Source: Nelumbo lutea
Lineage: Eukaryota > Streptophyta > Magnoliopsida > Proteales > Nelumbonaceae
Direction of reading: 5' to 3'
NCBI GenBank assembly: GCA_022828595.1
Contig: JAKGHH010000004.1
Location: forward strand, 58,158,164 to 58,222,163
Length of the DNA stretch: 64,000 bases
Part shown: positions 26,954-39,235 of the stretch, piece after piece
How the letters are laid out: each line of letters starts with the position of its first letter
Position numbering within the stretch: position 1 is the stretch's first letter
Made by a program: the position numbers and the translations under genes
The notes under the pieces: generated by a model
What the model was told of the DNA's origin: nothing
Databases searched by the model: none
The model's input: only the letters and a program-made list of their open reading frames with translations

Positions 26954-29900
26954 AGCTCATTACCCCCCTAAAGGCACAATTATCTCTTATACCCTTTATA
27001 TCTCCCAAAATAAGCAAAACCCAATCACTCAGACTTATAAATGCCAAACAGAACCTATACGATCCGATTCAAGGTAATCCACTATGGCGATGTAATTGTT
27101 CTTCTGCTAAACCAACTAACTTAAGCTTCTTATGATAAAAAAATACGTTTTGTTATTTCATTGTCAGAAATTTCAAAGCACTAACAATTTCATCGCCAGA
27201 AAATTCTTCGAAAACCCTAATGAATAAAACATTAAACTATTAGGGCTAAACTACAAACAGCGATCACTCTCAGCATCTTAGAACAGTCTGCCCAATAGAG
27301 TCTGTTGGAACAGAGATCTAACGAAACCCAACCGGGCCAACCCAAATTGGAATCCACACAACTATTTCATGTTGACCGAAACGATCATTTCGTAACTAAT
27401 AAAGCAAAAGTGTAGGAAAAATTATCCAACTTATTTAAAAAATCCAACCAAAGCTATAGATAGCATCCCAGAATGATGCCATCAAAGAAAATGGTTGCTG
27501 AAATCAGTCCCAACAATCCAATACTATCCAAACTGACCTAATTTATCAAGTCAAAACCTAAAATAGAGTCAGCCCTTACAAAATAAGATGCGTACAATTT
27601 TAGATTATTCCCTTTCTAACCAACCAACCCTGATAAAAGTGAATCAAACTCAACATAGAGAAAACCATCTGATACAGATCGAATATAGTTTAACTTAATC
27701 AAACCAATTTTTCCAACTCCAATGAAACTGAGTCTATCGATACCAAATTACAAACAATTATAGACTATGCAAAACTAACCAAGACATGGCAAATGAATCA
27801 CAAATCAATCAAATCAAAACTGACAGAACCGAACCAGGCATACCCAAATAAAATAGGAAGTCAAATCAACACCTCTCGAAATATAAGTAGAACAAGTTGT
27901 AGGTAAATAAAACAACTAAATGTTGATCAATCCAAATAATCCACCATCTAAACAATATAAAACAAAACAAAAAAAGAAACTTGTCTTACTCAATTTAACC
28001 CATAAGAATAGAGCTTATTAGAGATCTAATCACACTATTCTTAATTAAACAAACCCAATATAACTTATAGCACAGGCTGCATAATCTCCCCAAATCTAAG
28101 TTAAACAAAACCAACTTATTTAGAGAAGTTAGGAAATCAACTCCGCTCCATCAAAAGCTGAAACTTTACCTACTAAAATCAAAACAACGAAAATAAACAA
28201 CGACCAATCCATAACAAACCCATTTAAACAACGTAAAAAAAACATAGAGATATAACTTGACATAAATCACATCAACCAACAAATACCAAGCTCATTAAGC
28301 CCCTAAAGGCACCATTTTCTCTTATACCCTTTATATCTCCCTAAATAAGTTAAATCCACTCACTCAGAGTTATTAGTGCCAAACAGAACCCATAGGATCC
28401 AATTCAAGCTAATCCACTCTGGCGATGTAAACGTCCTTGTGCTAAACTAACTAACCTACGCTTCTAAGGATCAAAAAAGATGTTTTGGTATTTCATTGCC
28501 AAATATTTCAAAAAAAGAACAATTTCATACCCTGAAAAGTCTTTGAAAACCCTAACGAATAACACATTAAATTATTATGGCCAAACTACAAACTGCGATC
28601 ACTCTCAGCATCTTAGAACAGTCTGCCCAATAGAGTCTGTTGGAATAGAGCTCTAACAAAACCCAACCGGGCCAACCCAAATTGGAATCCACACAACCAT
28701 TTCATGCCGACTAAAACGATCATTCCGTAACTAATAAAGCAAAAGCGCAGGAAAAATTATCCAATTTACTTAAAAAAATCCAACCAAAGCTATCGGTAGC
28801 ATCCCACAATGATGCCATCAAAGAAAATCGTTGTTGAAAACCATCCAAACATTCCAATATATACAAACTGACCTAATTTATCAAGTCAAAAACTAAAATA
28901 AAATCAGCCCAAACGAAATAAGATGCGGATAATTTTAGATTATTCCCTTTCTTACCAACCAACCCTGATGCAAATGAATCAAACTCAACATAGAGAAACC
29001 ATCTGGTAGAGATCAAATATAGCTAAGCTTAACCAAACCTAGTCTTTCAACTCCTATGAAACTGAGTCTATCCATACTAAGTAGAAGTAATTACAAACTA
29101 TCCAAAATTAACCAAGACGTGGCAAACCAATCAAATCAAAGCTGACAGAAATGAACCGGGCATACCCAAATAAAGTTGAAAATCAAATCAACTCCTCTCT
29201 AAAATATAAGTAGACCAAGCCGTTGGTAAATAAAACAAATAAAAGTTTATCAATCCAAACAGTCCCAGTCTAAACAATCTAAAACAAAACAAAAAAAGAA
29301 ACTTGTCTTTATCAATTTAACCCACAAGAATAGAGCTTATTAGAACTCTAATCACACTATTCTTAATTAAACAAACCCATTATAACTTATACCACAGGCA
29401 GCATAACCTCTCTAATCTAAGTTAAACAAAACCAACTTACTTAGAGAAGTTGGGAAATCAACTCCGCCTCATCAAAAACTGAAACCTTACCTATTAAAAT
29501 CAAAACAATGCAAACAAACAACGACCAATCCAAATAAACCCATTTAAACAACGTAAAAAATACATAGAGATATAACTTGACATAAATCACATCAACCAAC
29601 AATTACTGAGCTCATTACCCCCCTAAAGGCACAATTCTCTCTTACACCCTTTATATCTCCCTAAATAAGCAAAATCCAATCACTCAGACTTATAAGTGCC
29701 AAACAAAACCTATACGATCCGATTCAAGGTAATCTACTTTGGCGATGTAAATGTCCTTCTGCTAAACCAACTAACTTAAGCTTCACAAGATAAAAATATA
29801 TATGTTTTAGTATTTCATTGTCAAAAATTTCAAATCACTAACAATTTCATCGCCAGAAAAGTCTTCAAAAACCCTAACGAATAAAACATTAAACTATTAG

Positions 29901-31744
29901 GGCCAAACTACAAACAGCGATCACTCTCGGCATCTTAAAACAGTCTGCCCAATAGAGTCTGTTGGAACAGAGCACTAACAAAACCCAACCGGGCCAACCC
30001 AAATTGGAATCCACACAACTATTTCATGTTGACCGAAACGATCATTCCGTAACTAATAAAGCCAAAGTGTAGGAAAAATTATCCAATTTATTTAAAAAAT
30101 CCAACCAAAGCTATAGAAAGCATCCCAAAATGATGCCATCAAAGAAAATGGTTGCTGAAATCAATCCCAACAATCCAATATATACAAACCGACCTAATTT
30201 ATCAAGTCAAAACCTAAAATAGAGTCAGCCCTTACGAAATAAGATGCGTACAATTTTAGATTATTCCCTTTCTAACCAACCAACCTTGATAAAAGTGAAT
30301 CAAACTCAACATAGAGAAAACCATCTGGTACAGATCGAATATAGTTTAACTTAATCAAACCAATTTTTCCAACTCCAATGAAACTGAGTCTATCCATACC
30401 TAATTACAAACAATTACAGACTATGCAAAACTTACCAAGCCATGGCAAACCAATCACGAATCAATCAAATCAAAACTGACAGAAGCGAACCAGGCATACA
30501 CACATAAAATAGGAAGTCAAGTCCACACCTCTCGAAATATAATTAGACAAAGTCGTAGGTAAATAAAACAACTAAATGTTGATAAATCCAAATAGTCTGT
30601 CCAATAGAGTCTGTTGGAACAGAGCTCTAACAAAACCCAACCGGGCCAACCCAAATTGGAATCCACACAACCATTTCATGTCGACTGAAACGATCAATCC
30701 GTTACTAATAAAGCAAAAGCGCAGGAAAAATTATCCAATTTACTTAAAAAAATCAAACCAAAGCTATCGATAGCATCCCACAATGATGCCATCAAAGAAA
30801 ATCATTGCTGAAAACAGTCCAAACAATCCAATATATACAAACCGACCTAATTTATCAAGTCAAAAACTAAAATAAAGTCAGCCCATACGAAATAAGATGC
30901 GGATAATTTTAAATTATTCCCTTTCTAACTAACCTACCCCGATGCAAATGAATCAAACTCAACATAGAGAAAACCATCTGGTAGAGATCAAATATAGCTA
31001 AGCTTAACCAAACCTAATCTTCCAATTCCTATGAAATAGAGTCTATCCATACTAAGTAGAAGCAATTACAGACCATCCAAAACTAACCAAGACGTGGCAA
31101 ACCAATCAAATCAAAACTGACAGAAACGAACCGGGCATACCCAAATAAAGTTGAAAATCAAATCAACTCCTCTCTAAAATATAAGTAGACCAAGCCGTAG
31201 GTAAATAAAGCAAATAAGAGTTGATCAATCCAAACAGTCCCCGTCGAAACAATCTAAAACAAAACAAAACAAGAAACCTGTCTTTATCAATTTAACCCAC
31301 AAGAATAGAGATTATGAGAACTCTAATCACACTATTCTTAATTAAAGAAACCCATTATAACTTATACCATAGGCAGCATAACCTCTCAAATCTAAGTTAA
31401 ACAAAACCAACTTACTTAGAGAAGTTGGGAAATCAACTCCGCCTCATCAAAAACTGAAACCTTACCTACTAAAATCAAAACAATGCAAACAAACAACAAC
31501 CAATCCAAATAAACCCATTTAAACAACGTAAAAAATACATAGAGATATAACTTGACATAAATCACATCAACCAACAATTACCGAGCTCATTACCCCCCTA
31601 AAGGCACAATTCTCTCTTACACCCTTTATATCTCCCTAAATAAGCAAAATCAAATCACTCAGACTTATAAGTGCCAAACAAAACCTATACGATCCGATTC
31701 AAGGTAATCTACTTTGGCGAAGTAAATGTCCTTCTGCTAAACCA

Positions 31745-34700
31745 AGTTTGGATTGGTTAGGCCTTGGTTGGGATTAAACCTGTTCATGGGCCGACCAAGT
31801 TTGGATTGGGCTTTGTCTTTATATCAACAGAACAGATTCAAACCCAAGTCTGAGCTTGGGTTGACCATCCGGCCTACATCTTGAGCCTAAGCCCGCCCTT
31901 CTTTTAAAGCCCAAAGCGTGGTTAGAAAATTTTTATTCTTTGTTTCTCTCTCATTTTCTAGTAATCTCTCTTTCATATTTGTTGTTGAACATGTAACTAT
32001 TTACAATGATGCCATTAGTAAACCGCTAACTATTTTGTCTTATTTTAATAAGTTAAAAGATTTTGTTGATTTGATTTACCAGATTATTTAATTACTTCTC
32101 TCTCTTTTTTATTGCTTCGTGTCTAATGTTTAGGGTTTTCAATGGGTGGGGTAGTTTGGATATTTATTTATATTAAATTAAATTATTCATTTATTTATTT
32201 GACAAAATTAATTAAATTATCCATAAGGAAATTCTTTTTTTATCTCATTTTCTTTCTTAATTATTTATATATTTATGTTATTAAGTTAAAAATATTTATT
32301 GAGTTTACTAAATTATTACTTTTATTAACAAATTCTCTCTCTCTCCCTCTCCCTCTTCGAGTTAGATATTTAGGGCCGTCAATGGGTTGGGTTGGGTTTA
32401 GATTTAGATAGTTAGTAAATTATAATTTTATTTATTTACTTAACTAAGTTATGAAACTAATTAATCATTTAAATTATGAACAAATTACTTCTCTTTCTCT
32501 CTCTCTCTCTCTTTACAAAATGGATTAGTTTTGGTGTCAGATAGGTTGTACATGTCTTGTCCCAATAATAACTGAAATTTTATTTCTTTATTTATTTGTT
32601 TTAATAGATTAAATAAATTACTCTCCATAAATTATTATTTAAGCTTGACCAATATTTATGGTTGTCAATGGTTCGGGTTTGGTTCTGGATCGCTTGGACT
32701 AGTCTTGCACCAATAATAAGTGAATATTTATTTTTTTATTTTATTAAAGTTAATTATTGATTTAATTATCCATTTACAAAATTAAGTAAATTATTATACA
32801 TAGATTTCTATTTACTTAATTTACTGAACCCTAACAAATTATTTTTCTCACTCCTCGCAACTTATATTTAGGGCAACCGATAAATTTATTTTTTATTTAT
32901 TTTACTAAACTAAATTAATTATTTCTCTCTTTTTTACTGCTTCATGTCTAATATTTAGGGTTTTCTTATTTATTTGACCAAATTAATTAAATTATTATCC
33001 ATGAGGATATTCTTTTTTCTCTCTCTTTATTTATATTCTCTCTCTCTCTCTCTCCCCTCCCCGAACCTAATATTTATAGCTCTCAATTGGATAGGTATCA
33101 GTTGGGATTAAACCTTTTTTATTGGTTGGGAAACATTCAGGTTGGGCTTTGCCTTTATATCGATAAATGAATCGTAATTACAATTGAAACGATCAATAAA
33201 AAAATGTCCCTTTTGAGCCTGTGCTCAGCCATCATATAAAGCTCGGATTGCGAAAAGGAAATTTTTATTCTTTGTTTCTCTCTCATTTTCTGGTAATCTC
33301 TTTTTAATAAACATGTAACTATTTACCCATCATACAAGGGAACCATTGGCCTAACCTCCCTCAATCGTGCAATCTCTCTCTCTCTCTGGGTGAGTTAGCT
33401 TTTATTTTTGCCTCTATTCTAGAGCTTATTAGTTTTTTTAAATAAGTACTTTCCAATATCCATATAGTGTGCTACGGTATGTAACTAGCAGAAGTGGTTT
33501 CTCACCATAATTACTCACTCTGTGTTAAAAATTGAGACCAATGCTGGTTTTGTGAGATAATAGCTGCTATCGAACCATATGATTTATTTCTCTCTCTCTC
33601 TCTCTCATATCTCTCTCTCTCTACCCCCCCCCCCCCAATAATATTTATATCTATCAATTGGATAGGTAACAGTTGGTCGGGCCACGTACGGGTCGGGCTT
33701 TGCCTTTATATCAATAAAACTAATTCAAGCCGAAGTCTAAGCCCGGGCCAACCATCAAGCCTAGATTTTGAGCTTGTGCCCGACCATCATATAATGCTCG
33801 GATTGCGAATAGGAAATTTATTACTTTTGCTAAAAATTATTTCTCTCTCTCTCTCTCTCTCTCTTTCTCCCTCTCCCTCTTTGAATTAGATACAGGGTTG
33901 TCAATGGGTTGGGTTTAGATCAAGATAGCTTACCAAATTTTAGTAAATTCTTATCCCTAGATTTTATGTATTTACTTAACTAAATTATTCAACTATTTAA
34001 TGATTTAAATTTTGAATAAATTATTTCTCTTTCTCTCTCTCCTTATAAAATAGTTTAGTTTCGGTGTGAGACAGGCTGTACATGTCTTGTCTCAATAATA
34101 ACTGAAATTTTATTTCTTAAATTATTCATTTATTTTTTTAATAGATTAAATTAATTACTCTCCATTAATTATTATTTATTTAATTCAAGCTATGACCAAT
34201 ATTTACGGTTGTCAATGGCTCGGGTTTGGTTATGGATTGGACTAGTCTTGCACCAATAATAGGTGAATATTTATTTATTTATTTTATTAAAGTCAATTAT
34301 TGATTTATCTATTTACAAAATCAAGTAAATTTTTATCCATAGATTTCTATTTACTTAATTTACTAAATTCTTTAATTAATTAATTAATCAGTTATTATCC
34401 TAACAAATTATTTTTCTCTCTCCCCAAAACATATATGTTTGGTCAAGTGTGGAATAGGCTATACCTATTCTGTCCCAATAATAAATGAAACTTTATTTAT
34501 TTATTTTACTAATTTCTCTCTCTTTTATTAAATTAAATTATTCATTTACTTATTTGACAAAATTAATTAAATTATTATCCATGAGGAAATTCTTTTTTCT
34601 CTCTCATTTTCTCCTAATTATTTATATATTTATGTTATTAAGTTAGAAATATTTATTGAATTTACTAAATTATTACTTTTATTAACAATTTCTCTCTCTC

Positions 34701-35402
34701 CCTTTCCCTCCTCGAGTTAGATATTTAGGGTTGTCAATGGGTTGGGTTTAGATCTAGATAGCTTGGATATTTATTTATTTTACCAAAATTTAGTAAATTA
34801 TTATTTATTTACTTAACTAAATTATTCAACTAATTAATGATTTAAATTATGAGAAAATTATTTCTCTTTCTCTCTCCCTTTATAAAATGGAATTAGCTTT
34901 GGTGTCAGATAGGCTGTACATGTCTTGTCCCAATAATAACTGAAATTTTATTTTGTTATTTTATTTGTTGCTGGGACTAGTCTTACACCAATATTTATTT
35001 ATTTTATTAAAGTTAATTATTGATTTATATATTTACATAATTAAGTAAATTATTATCCATAGAAATTCACTTAATTTATTGAATTCTTTAATTAATAAAT
35101 TAATCAATTTTCCCTCTTCCTGGAGCTTATATTTAGGGCAATCAATATGTTTGGTGAGGTGTAGGAGTCCCAGTAATAAATGAAGTTTTATTTATTTATT
35201 TTACGAAACCAAATTAATAATTTCTTTATTTTAATAAATATAATAATTATCCATTTATTTATTTGATTCAACCAATTCCCAATAATAAATGAATATTAAC
35301 TTCTTTCATTAATATAAGTTACTGATTTATTTATTTTACAAAATTAAGTAAATTGTTATTCATAGATTTGTATTTATTTAATTTACCAACTAGTAATTTC
35401 TC

Positions 35403-35482
<80 letters not shown>

Positions 35483-35605
35483 CCCCCCCCCCCCCCGAGC
35501 CTAATATTTAGAGCTCTCAATTGGATAGGTATCGGTTGGGATTAAACCTTTTATTATTGGTCGGGCCACGTTCAAGTTGGGCTTTGCCTTTATATCAATA
35601 GAACT
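31745..35605. repeat. AT-rich, CT-microsatellite-rich repeat family with internal direct repeats
   Basis: Several phrases recur in the same orientation. One containing 'gtacatgtcttg' and 'caataataactgaa' lies near 32545, 34078 and 34918. One with 'gtcaatggg' followed by 'ttgggtttagat' lies near 32381, 33899 and 34733. One with 'ggttgggattaaacc' lies near 31770, 33100 and 35535, with a degraded copy near 33665. These are separated by CT tracts and runs of 'tttatttattta'. The cognate sequence returns at 62.37-64.0 kb, and a scrap of it appears near 55108-55155. Open frames here, such as 32142-32411, are low-complexity and not credible as genes. The family is not recognised; the 'ggttgtcaatgggt' phrase resembles terminal sequences of some plant hAT-type elements, but no matching target duplications were found. 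Confidence 0.8.
35401..35496. repeat. Compound microsatellite C(n)-(CT)n-(CTAT)n-C(n)
   Basis: A run of C is followed by a perfect CT tract of about 40 bp, then about seven CTAT units, then a second run of C. It lies within the CT-rich repeat family. Simpler CT tracts occur near 33587-33622, 33841-33867 and 63931-63949, and a C run near 33625-33636. Confidence 0.95.
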
Positions 35606-35649
35606 AAGCCTTGCACATAAAGATATGCGATCATCCTTGGTGAAGCTTT

Positions 35650-36243
35650 GGAAACTTCTAGAACAGTCTTAAATCTTCTAGAACTACCTCTTTGTCATGC
35701 ACTTCTATGATTAAGCCTTATAAAGCCTCTTTCATCCTCTTTGTCCTTGCCCTAGTCATTGGACCACCGATTCCTTGCAAAGGATCTTGAGAATATTTGG
35801 GAATATTAGCTTGAGCCATTTGGCCAGCACCTTGATCTCCATTATTCCCTCCCTCCTCAAAAGGATTCATCCTCAAATCACCTATATCAAACAAAGATAA
35901 ATCAGCAACATTAAAAGTCGCACTAACATTACCATAGTTGTTTGCTAACTTGTAGGCGTTATCATTGATTCTTTCTAAGACTTGAAAATGTCAATCTCCT
36001 CTAGGCTGCAATTTTGATTTCCTTTGTGTAGGAAACCTCTCCTTACGCATGTGCACCCAAACCCAATCTCCAGGTTCTAAAACAACCTTCAAACGCCCCT
36101 TATTAGCTTGCTTAGCACATTGCTCATTCTTCCTTTTAATGTTACCCAAACCTTGGCATGTAAATCTTTCACAAAATCTACATTTTTCTTACCATCAAGA
36201 TTAGCATGTTCATTAGTAGGCAAAGGTAAAATATCCACAGGAG
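35650..36243 (-). pseudogene. Ty3/gypsy integrase C-terminus, frameshifted
   Basis: On the minus strand, pieces of the family's C-terminal region can be read in broken frames: NPLTPVDILPLPTNEHANLD, LEIGFGCTCVRRGF in the place of the usual basic module, and near 35890-35800 MNPFEEGGNNGDQGAG followed by a DPLQGIGGPMTRARTKRMKE-like tail. That tail is the part duplicated at 41776-41990. The element stops at 35606, just before the point where its 3' LTR would be expected. Confidence 0.75.
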
Positions 36244-36888
36244 TTAAAGGATTAAAGCCCTAAACAACTTCAAAAGGTGAAAAGTAGTAGAATGAACAGA
36301 CCTGTTATATGCAAACTCAATATGTGGCAAACACTTCTCCCACTGCCTTGCAATCATAACCTCATTTTCTTTCTTTTTCTTTTCCTCTTGCTCACACTTC
36401 TGTTCTTCTCTCATTTTGCACCTAATCTGATCTTCATAAACTTGCAAGGGTTTGAGAGGGGTTAGTACAGCAATTCGGTTGTTTATTATAAAAGAATAAC
36501 AGTTTTTATACCCATCATGTGTAACCTTCCTATCAAACTGCCATGGTCGACCAAACAATATATGACCAGCATGCATTGGTGTCACATCACATAGAACCTC
36601 ATCCTCATACTTGCCAATTGAAAAGGAAACCAGAACTTGCTTGGTTACCCTCACTTCTCCACATTCATTCAGCCATTGTAATTTGTATGGTTTATGATGC
36701 TTTATGGTATGCAAATTCAGCTTATCTACCAACAACGTACTAGCAACATTATTACAACTTCCACTATCAATAATCATAGTACACACCTTATCCTTCACAT
36801 GGCATCTTGTGTGAAAAATATGCTCACGTTGCTCCTCATCACCATCATCCTTAGGCTGTATACTTAGGGCTCTCCTTGTAACCAGCAA
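36244..36888 (-). pseudogene. pol: Retropepsin domain fused by deletion to integrase tail
   Basis: One open frame of 214 residues, lacking an ATG at its 5' edge, holds a retropepsin. The catalytic-loop motif IIDSGSCNNVAS lies at about residues 39-50, followed by HILFGRPWQFDRKVTHDGYK at about 109-128. A charged lysine/glutamate-rich linker (about 155-180) then joins directly to QWEKCLPHIEFAYNRSVHST, which belongs near the C-terminal end of integrase. Reverse transcriptase, RNase H and the integrase core are therefore deleted in frame. The frame shifts at residue ~200; the correct continuation (FEVV, stop, GFNPLTPVDILPLP) is in the next frame. Confidence 0.87.
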
Positions 36889-36899
36889 ATCACCATGCC

Positions 36900-37810
36900 G
36901 GGTTCTGCAACTTCAACATCAGAACAATCCTCCAATGGTGGCATCTCATCCTCACTTGAGCTAGCACTTTCTATTTCTCCAATCTCCAACACAATCATTA
37001 CTCTTTTGTATGGGCATTGAGAAACAATATGCCCGAACCCTTGGCACCTAAAACACTTAACATCACATGACTTTTAGTTTCGGTTTTACCTTTATGAACA
37101 ACAACCGAATCCTTTTGCTTTGCTTCCTTTTTTGGTTTTGAGGCAGCTTTGTTGTCCTTCCAATTACGTTTCCATGAAGAACAAAATCTAAACCCTTTTG
37201 ATTTGATTTGCTTATACACTTTAATGATTTTGTGCAACAGGTCCTCCATCTCCACATAGTGTTGTAAATCAACCACATCAGCAATCTCCTTGTTCAAGCC
37301 GCCAATAAATCTAGCCAGTGTTGCTTTTTGGTCCTCCTCTATGTTTGCTCTAATCATGGATATATCCATCTCTTTGTAATAGTTCTCTACACTCATGGAA
37401 CCTTGAACCAGCCCTTGCTTTTCGGTCCCACCATATATTTGCATAATCTATGAACTCTACTAGTTTTACTTTCTTCTCATCGGAGTAATTATCAAATATG
37501 TGATCAACCTTTATTTCCCACTCCAAGTATAGTTTGGGATCATTCTTTCCTTGAAATGTCAGAATCTTCATTTTTATGCTGCCCAAATTGCTATCTCTTT
37601 TGGAAACAACATTTTTGCCTCATTTAGAACTTGATTCCTCCAAATCTGAATCATCTTCCTCTTCTTCCTCAAACACACATCTTCTAGTGGACTTAGAAAT
37701 ATATGGAGATTGCAAATCATCCAGCCTCGATTTAACTTTCTAAACTGTTCATTAACAACCCTTATGAACAATTTCATGTCAATCTCTTGCGGTTCTCCTT
37801 CACTACTCAT
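36900..37810 (-). pseudogene. gag: Retrotransposon gag remnant with CCHC zinc knuckle
   Basis: Translation can be followed from the ATG at 37810 (MSSEGEPQEIDM...) through three frames. The segment at 37586-37480 reads KMKILTFQGKNDPKLYLEWE..., a typical plant Ty3/gypsy capsid start. It breaks after WWD, skipping about 40 residues usual for the family, and resumes in another frame at about 37415 with [21 protein letters not shown] basic linker follows, then in a third frame the knuckle [14 protein letters not shown] (C-x2-C-x4-H-x4-C). Gag normally packages the element's RNA in the cytoplasm. With at least three frameshifts this copy is dead. Confidence 0.87.
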
Positions 37811-38689
37811 GTTTATAGCCTGTAAAAACTTGTTAGAAATAAAAGAAATTTTGTTCTTCACACACTCCCTCACGTGATTGCACTCAAATCAGATTGTTAT
37901 CACTCGTGTTTCATACTATTTGACTTTTCTCGATGATGATCTCACCTCTCTTTGCCTTTTACCACTCAAGCCAGCTCCCTTTATGTTCTTAATAGAATCA
38001 AGATCAACAAATCTCAAGGAGCAATCGGTTAGATAGTGTCAAATCTCAAAATCAGAACTTTAAAAACTTAGTTGAGGCAAACGGTAGAAATAAGGAAAAA
38101 AAAAACAATCAATTATAGGAGCCAAGAAAGTAAGAAAACTTCAAAAGGAAGCAAAAGGCATGCCAAAGAAATAACTAGAATACAACTAATTGATGAGAAA
38201 AGCAAAAAGAGACAAAACAGCCTTGCACAATTGAACCCGAATAGAATAAATAAAATATGGAGTACGAAATCCTGAATTAGTCAACTAGTCAAACCCCAAA
38301 AGGAAAAGGAGATCTTGTTATGACTTAATTGAATAGGAATATGATCTTGTAATTCAAGAAATCTCGTTTATGCTGGGAAAATGATTAAAAATCAGATATG
38401 CAATCTTAATGAATAGCACAAAATAGATTGCACACGGATCAAACAATGCAATCTTTGGGTTTTTGAGTTTTTTAAGCCTAATTGGCTTAATTTTATTAGT
38501 CCAACTGTTTTAATAAGTCAATTAATGGGCTGATATCAACCTCAAACCTCTTGAGTTCTTAGGTTGGGACAACAGATATATTGATTTAATCTAATACATT
38601 AAAATGGAATCTATTTAGTTTAACGGTTAAATGGATGAATTAGGCTATTAAATTTGAAGTACAAGGGTTTTTTGGGTTTTTGAATATTA

Positions 38690-39235
38690 TGGTGAAGTTT
38701 GATTGGTCAAATAATGTTGGGATGATGGAAATCCACGGCTGCATGCTTCAATCAACGAGATTTGTTGAAATATTATATTAACTTGATGGTAGATTAAACG
38801 GGGGAATTTTAATATGAAATTTGGTGGGTGAACATTTTTGTACATCTTAAATATGATGAAAGTGATGGATCTTTGATTGGAGATGTGGATTAAAGGATTT
38901 GGTTCAAATCAAGGTTTTGACTTATGGCTCATAAGCTGATGGATCTTTTGATGTATTGGGGTTGTTTTAGTTTTAAAAGCAGTGGTAAGTTCTGTTTGGT
39001 CAAATAAGACTTGGATGATAGGGATCTATGGTTGTTACACTATATTCAATGAGATTTGCTAAAATGAAATACTGGGTTGATGAAGGGTCAAAAGATGGAA
39101 TTTTTTTATGAAATTTGGTGGGTAGGAATTCTTAACATCCAAAATCTAATTGAAATGACGGATATATGATTAGAGATGTGGATTGAAGGATTTGGTTCAT
39201 ATTAAGGTTTTAGCTTATGGTTTGTCAACTAGTGA
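38690..39235. repeat. Degenerate tandem duplication, unit ~295 bp
   Basis: Matching phrases lie at a constant spacing of about 293-297 bp. 'tttggtcaaata'-like plus 'gatgatggaaatc' near 38697 pairs with 38990, and 'gagatgtggatt(a/g)aaggat' near 38879 pairs with 39172. 'gaaatttggtgggt' also recurs, with a weaker third echo near 39400. Divergence is high, so the duplication is old. Confidence 0.75.

Larger units (their letters stand above)
6482..31744 (-). repeat. Same ~1.3-kb satellite, inverted arm
   Basis: From 6482 the reverse complement of the same monomer runs for 25 kb, so this strand is now A- and C-rich. The landmark complement 'taccgagctc' or a close variant lies near 7431, 8947, 10267, 11183, 12503, 13826, 14606, 15690, 17018, 17934, 19250, 20565, 22085, 23401, 24317, 25637, 26950, 28290, 29605 and 31582. 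Typical spacing is 1.32 kb, with deleted units of about 0.91 kb. Homology ends inside 'ctgctaaacca' at about 31744, where a different repeat family begins. The short open frames in this region are by-products of the repeat. The frame at 18454 reappears identically at 24839 only because the DNA is duplicated. Confidence 0.93.
35606..37880 (-). mobile_element. Decayed, internally deleted Ty3/gypsy retrotransposon
   Basis: Read on the minus strand, the order is gag N-terminus (from 37810), capsid-like region, CCHC zinc knuckle (about 37070-37010), retropepsin (about 36890-36480), linker, the tail of integrase (about 36350-36240) and the extreme C-terminus of the polyprotein (to about 35650). Reverse transcriptase, RNase H and most of integrase are missing: the protease linker runs directly into integrase-like residues. 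Several frameshifts and stops interrupt it. The left edge at 35606 ('ccttgcac') abuts the CT-rich repeat abruptly, and no long terminal repeat was found on either side. A second copy of the same 3' end lies at 41776 on the plus strand. Confidence 0.88.

Noticed and set aside
1..31744. Satellite as ribosomal DNA spacer
   Set aside because: No rRNA gene sequence or promoter-like element is visible anywhere in the window, and the array inverts.
1..31744. CRISPR-like or other prokaryotic repeat system
   Set aside because: Repeats are about 1.3 kb without unique spacers, and all protein traces are plant nuclear types.
32142..32411. 89-residue hydrophobic frame as a membrane protein
   Set aside because: It is translated from AT-rich and CT-rich repeat sequence. 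The copy at 62368 carries indels that break the frame.
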